Part shown: positions 59,173 through 62,839 of the stretch, piece by piece | How positions within the stretch are numbered: the first letter of the stretch is position 1 | Layout: each line of letters begins with the position of its first letter | Origin: Pelargonium cotyledonis | Lineage: Eukaryota; Streptophyta; Magnoliopsida; Geraniales; Geraniaceae | Direction of reading: 5' to 3' | Length of the DNA stretch: 62,839 nt | Assembly: GCA_036897625.1 (NCBI GenBank) | Contig: JAYMTA010000035.1 | Location: forward strand, 1-62,839 | Translations under genes and position numbers: made by a program | Notes under the pieces: generated by a model | The model's database searches: none | What the model was told of the DNA's origin: nothing | Seen by the model: only the letters and a program-made list of their open reading frames with translations

Positions 59173-60741
59173 GGTATATGTTAACAGGTTTCTTAGGTCT
59201 TTCTTAGGTTAGTAAGTATAGCGCAAGAAAGCATACTTTAGGATTTCCTAAGTTTATAGAACAGGTTATAGGTTTCTCTTGGTTAGATATAGAGGGCACT
59301 TCTGGGGTTTCCGCTTCGGTTAATACTAGGGGGATTTTCGTGATAGGTAAGTTAGGTGTAGATTTCCTTTTTTTAGGAATGAACTTGAAGTATAGGGCCT
59401 GTGTTTTTTATTAATTACCCACCCCGGTATAGAATTTAGAAAACAGAAACCTTTTTGGATAACTCTTAAAGTTTCTTAAAAAGCTCTGTAAAAACCTTAT
59501 CATTTAGCTTAACTTCTTAACTTAAAAATATTCGGGCGCCCTTGCCTTGCGAGACCCTTGTTATTCCAGTTTTTGTATAGTATTTACATTACAAATTTTA
59601 GAGCCCTGAGTCTAGTACGTTAAGTAACAAGTACTCATTCATGTTTCTTTAGTATCCCTTAATATCCCGAGGAGTTATTCCTATGTCTTGGTAGCTTTGG
59701 TGTACAAAGGCTCAAATCCTCTTAGAGTGGGGAGGTAGCCAAGGTAATAGAGTAGATACTTCTTCTTGTGGAAAGCTAATCAATAGGAACTCAACTATAT
59801 ACAAGTAAACAAATGCATTATATGTTAAGTATTCGCAGCTGGTTCATAAGCAAGGGTCTCTTTTTTATTGATTCCTGCTTAAGACTTCTTTTCTCACAAG
59901 AATTAGATTTACATTTTCATCATAAGAAACTCTTATTCTTCGAAAGATTTTTATATCTCTTCGTTTTTGGTGTACTGTTGAATCGGAATTTTAATGCTGT
60001 AGCATAGCTGAAAGTACCCAGTTACTGGTTCTTCTAGCGAATATGCGGACTTTATAGGAGTAGTTGCAGTTAAATGAAAAGAAAAGACTGCAATTAAGTA
60101 CATTTAAAAATAGGAAGAATGTTAAAATTACCTGCATGCCTTGACAGTTCGCCTCTATCTTTATCTTATTTTGGCTCGGTACTTGGGCGTTGTTCCCTTA
60201 TCAAAAGGTTTTGCTCAACAATACAGAAAATGCTTATAAACTGAGATCTTCTTAAAGTGATTTACTATTTGTACTCTTAAGATTAGCTAATAATTGAAGA
60301 ATTATTCTTAAAAAAGGAGTCTACAAAGAAAAAGACCTTCGGTTTGTGTTAACTAAGGGTAGTCGGAAATTGAGTTTATTAGAGAATTGACTTTCTTCTA
60401 AAGTGTAATGAGTTGCTCTAGGTAAATTGAATATTTATAGTTTATTTGTAGAAATGATCCTAATAATATAATTTTACACAACCAGGGTTTAACCGACTGA
60501 ACCTAAGAAACTACGTCGAGAATTACTAAAACTCCGGATTACCCCTCTGTGTAGTCACAAAAGATCTAAATTGGATTCTCATTAGTTTATAATAACATTG
60601 GATCTAAAAAAGTCAAATCACGGAGGAATAAAACGAACAGGGTTTTTTCAGTAGCTATCCGGCTTGAACCTTTGTCACGTCGGGTGCGGCGGCTTTTATT
60701 TAACCTACAGGGGCAACAGGGGATTTGAATCACTTCTTAAA
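59173..60741. other. unrecognised stretch
   Basis: A 64-codon frame at 59813-60007 (+) is hydrophobic but not recognised. No other feature seen. Confidence 0.4.
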
Positions 60742-60814
60742 CCTTCTTATTTCGGGTGGTTAAAGCATCGGTTCGTGGAATTGGCATGCAAAGGTTCGAA
60801 TCCGTTAAGAAGCA
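60742..60814 (+). pseudogene. tRNA-like, Gln-type body with a His-type (GTG) anticodon
   Basis: Acceptor CCTTCTT pairs with AAGAAGC in six of seven positions (1-72 is C-C). The anticodon arm TCGGT-TCGTGGA-ATTGG pairs fully with G-U pairs and gives anticodon GTG, but base 33 is C instead of T. The T-arm AAAGG-TTCGAAT-CCGTT has four of five pairs. The stretch GCATCGGTT and GGCATGCAAAGGTTCGAATCC is that of plant mitochondrial tRNA-Gln, shared with the relic at 31830. The D-stem is not formed. A C-to-U change at 33 would restore the invariant U. Confidence 0.42.
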
Positions 60815-62839
60815 CTTTATTGATTGGATTATCCAACAATATTAGGTTAACTTTGATTTTTTGTAATATGTAATACCGAAGTCTTAGAGCATAACCTAGT
60901 CAAACATATCCTGAAATGCTTGTTCCGTATGATTTTTATTTATCGGCAAGTAAGTTAAAAGAATAGTTAAGGCGCTTTGACTAAACGAGTCCGGTATTTT
61001 ACAACAAACAAAAAAAGAATGCATTCTAAATGCTCTGCCAAACTGAGCTGTCTAAACACTTTTATTCATACTCCTAATAACTCGAATTCCTAGAACTTAT
61101 CCAATAGCTAGGCTAAATTCCTTCTTAAATAACTGTACCTTGAAAAACCGATTTCCACTACTCTAATTAGTCTTGTCTCTTAGCCCCCAGTAAGAAAGAG
61201 TTTAATTGAGAATGAGAAAGAGTATATATGTAGTAAGTCCATTTGAACCCTTGCGTGCTGCTTACATTAGCCGGTGCTTTACCTCTCAAAGAAAATCAAG
61301 AATCAAGAACATGAATAAAAAAAAAGAAATAGTCCACTTCGCTATACTCCAAAGAACATAACTGCTCACTTTACAATAACTGGTGACTATAATTAGAATA
61401 TATAGAATGAGCTAGGTCTATTCTTTATCTAAGCGATTAAAAATGCTAATTGTTTTTTACTTATAGAATTTTCCCTCTTTCTCAGCCTTCCCTTGTTTCA
61501 GACTCTGATTCAGAATACCCTCTTTTTTAAGCCTACTAACTAGACTTCTATTAAGAGCTATAACCTTCTGAGTCTTTGTCTCTATCTGAAAAAAACTCAA
61601 TAGTAGTGCCTTACCAAACCCTATATACATTACAAGAAAACGTAAAGACTGATACGAGCTTCCTTAGTTGAGAGTATTCATCATCCAGACCCAGCCTATA
61701 TCAAAGTTTACTACCCCTTGTAAAAAGACACGGAGGGGGTCTCGTATCCAGTTTAACACCATAAAACCCGAGAAATGTATTAAAAAAGGAAAAGAAAACT
61801 TTACCCGCCTTTGCTAAGTCAAAACCCAAAGTATTGGTATAATAAAAGCACGGGTATTAAAATTTAAAGACGAATCCCTAGTATAGAGCTTTCTATGAGA
61901 TCCTTACTCAATTTGTGTGTTCCCCTGAAAGCAGGACTCGAATCAAGGTTTAGCCTCTGCCTTGGTTTGATAAAGAAAAGAAGTATGAAAGGCTTGTAAG
62001 AAGTTAATATAAGCGAGAGGTTTCCTTAACTTAGGAAGTGGATGATAATATAATTAGAATCTCTTTTATATTACCAGTTTTATACCTAGCAAAAACTCAT
62101 TTGTACGGATCCTCCCCGATTATACTACTCGGGTATTCGGAACAAAATAGGAGCTCGATATAGTCACGCATTTCATACTCGATGTCTTTGTTTACTTTGT
62201 AAGAGTAGGCTGCTTTTCGAAGTAAGGGTTAGTTCGGGTAATAATAGTTAAAACCCTATTCTAGAATGTCATAGTTCCTAAGCACTTTGTGTAACCAAAC
62301 CCGAGGATCACCTGTTTTTTTACAAAAGAACATATTTACTCATTTACTACAAGTTAAAAGGGGAAGACTTTCTTTTATCCATCTTTAATCTTGGGTTTCT
62401 CTTAAAAACATAAGGTCATTATATCTCTTGACTTGTCCGGTTAGCAGTCTATCTATCTTATAGGGTTGTACCCCTTTATAGCTGTGAGTAATCTAACAAA
62501 CAAGTACAAACGTAAGGAAATAAAATAGAAAGTCTTTTCCTTGTTCACAGTCCAGGCTTCGAAGTAATTTACTAATAAGGCAGTTTTTTTTCTGATTACT
62601 ATAATAAGGTATTTACTAAGGAACTATGGAAATATCCCCCTAGCTTTGTTCCACAAACTGAAATATAAGAGAAACTTAAGAATTAAAAGAGAGAGACAAA
62701 TCCCACTATAAATTCATAAGGACTGCTCTAAATATATTCAAATTCCCGGTTATTTATAAAAGTATATACAAGTAACATAAATACACAAGATTGGTTATAT
62801 AGAATACTCGGCTTACTCGTGTGGGGTCGGCTTTAGTAA
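60815..62839. other. unrecognised stretch with tRNA fragments
   Basis: On the minus strand 61030-61065 reads GACAGCTCAGTTTGGCAGAGCATTTAG, a 5'-half tRNA fragment. 61228-61290 has GGTAAAGCACCGGCTAATGTA and GCAAGGGTTCAAAT. Near 61930 a T-arm-like GACTCGAATC motif stands alone. No protein gene recognised up to the window end. Confidence 0.35.

Noticed and set aside
59813-60007. 64-codon hydrophobic frame
   Set aside because: T-rich DNA gives hydrophobic translations by default; no family resemblance and no conserved residues seen.
1-62839. Circular molecule closed at the window ends
   Set aside because: The missing 3' part of tRNA-Tyr would have to be at the right end, and it is not there.
1-62839. 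Myxomycete-type mitochondrial DNA with regular C insertion
   Set aside because: Such genes would change frame every 20-30 bases. The S10-like, S8-like and L6-like stretches hold a frame for 68-139 codons, and the tRNAs are of plant type.
1-62839. Ribosomal RNA genes
   Set aside because: I looked for the universal small- and large-subunit core motifs (such as the GCCGCGGTAA and GGATTAGATACCC types) and found only isolated ATTAGATA words.
1-62839. CRISPR array or regularly spaced direct repeats
   Set aside because: No identical repeat of 20 bases or more at regular spacing was seen; the 13-18 kb repeats are long, diverged and irregular.

Overview
The window is AT-rich (about one third G+C by eye) and holds no long open reading frame: the longest ATG-started frame is 112 codons. 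A rough calculation for 62.8 kb at this composition gives a longest chance frame of about that size, so frame length supports no gene here. What can be recognised is organellar in flavour. Two near-complete tRNA genes of plant-mitochondrial/plastid type (Tyr and Asn) lie at the left edge and a good tRNA-Asp at 57.35 kb. About twenty further tRNA-like sequences, on both strands, have a recognisable T-loop, D-loop or anticodon loop but mismatched stems. I saw no rRNA core motifs, no respiratory-chain genes and no CRISPR array.

Layout: 0-0.2 kb tRNA-Tyr/tRNA-Asn. 0.2-13.4 kb mostly unrecognised DNA with scattered tRNA relics and three short Lys/Thr/Arg-rich coding-like stretches (1.1, 8.3 and 10.4 kb). 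13.4-17.9 kb an array of strongly diverged composite repeats. 17.5-20.5 kb, the most interesting part, a run of sequences on the + strand resembling mitochondrial ribosomal proteins in a familiar order: rps10-like, rps14-like, rps8-like, rpl6-like, rps13-like and possibly rps11-like. Much of this is in one reading frame but it is interrupted by many in-frame stop codons. 20.5-62.8 kb is unrecognised DNA with tRNA relics and two more basic coding-like stretches (46.3 and 55.3 kb).

The best reading is a mitochondrial-type genome segment in which coding sequences are broken (pseudogenes), or are recoded or edited at RNA level. The order rps14-rps8-rpl6-rps13-rps11 is known from gene-rich mitochondrial genomes (jakobids, charophytes, bryophytes, stramenopiles). 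Complete-looking motifs with broken stems and frames throughout also fit a heavily mutated or artificially generated sequence, and I cannot exclude that. All protein-family calls here are by-eye motif comparisons and have moderate to low confidence.
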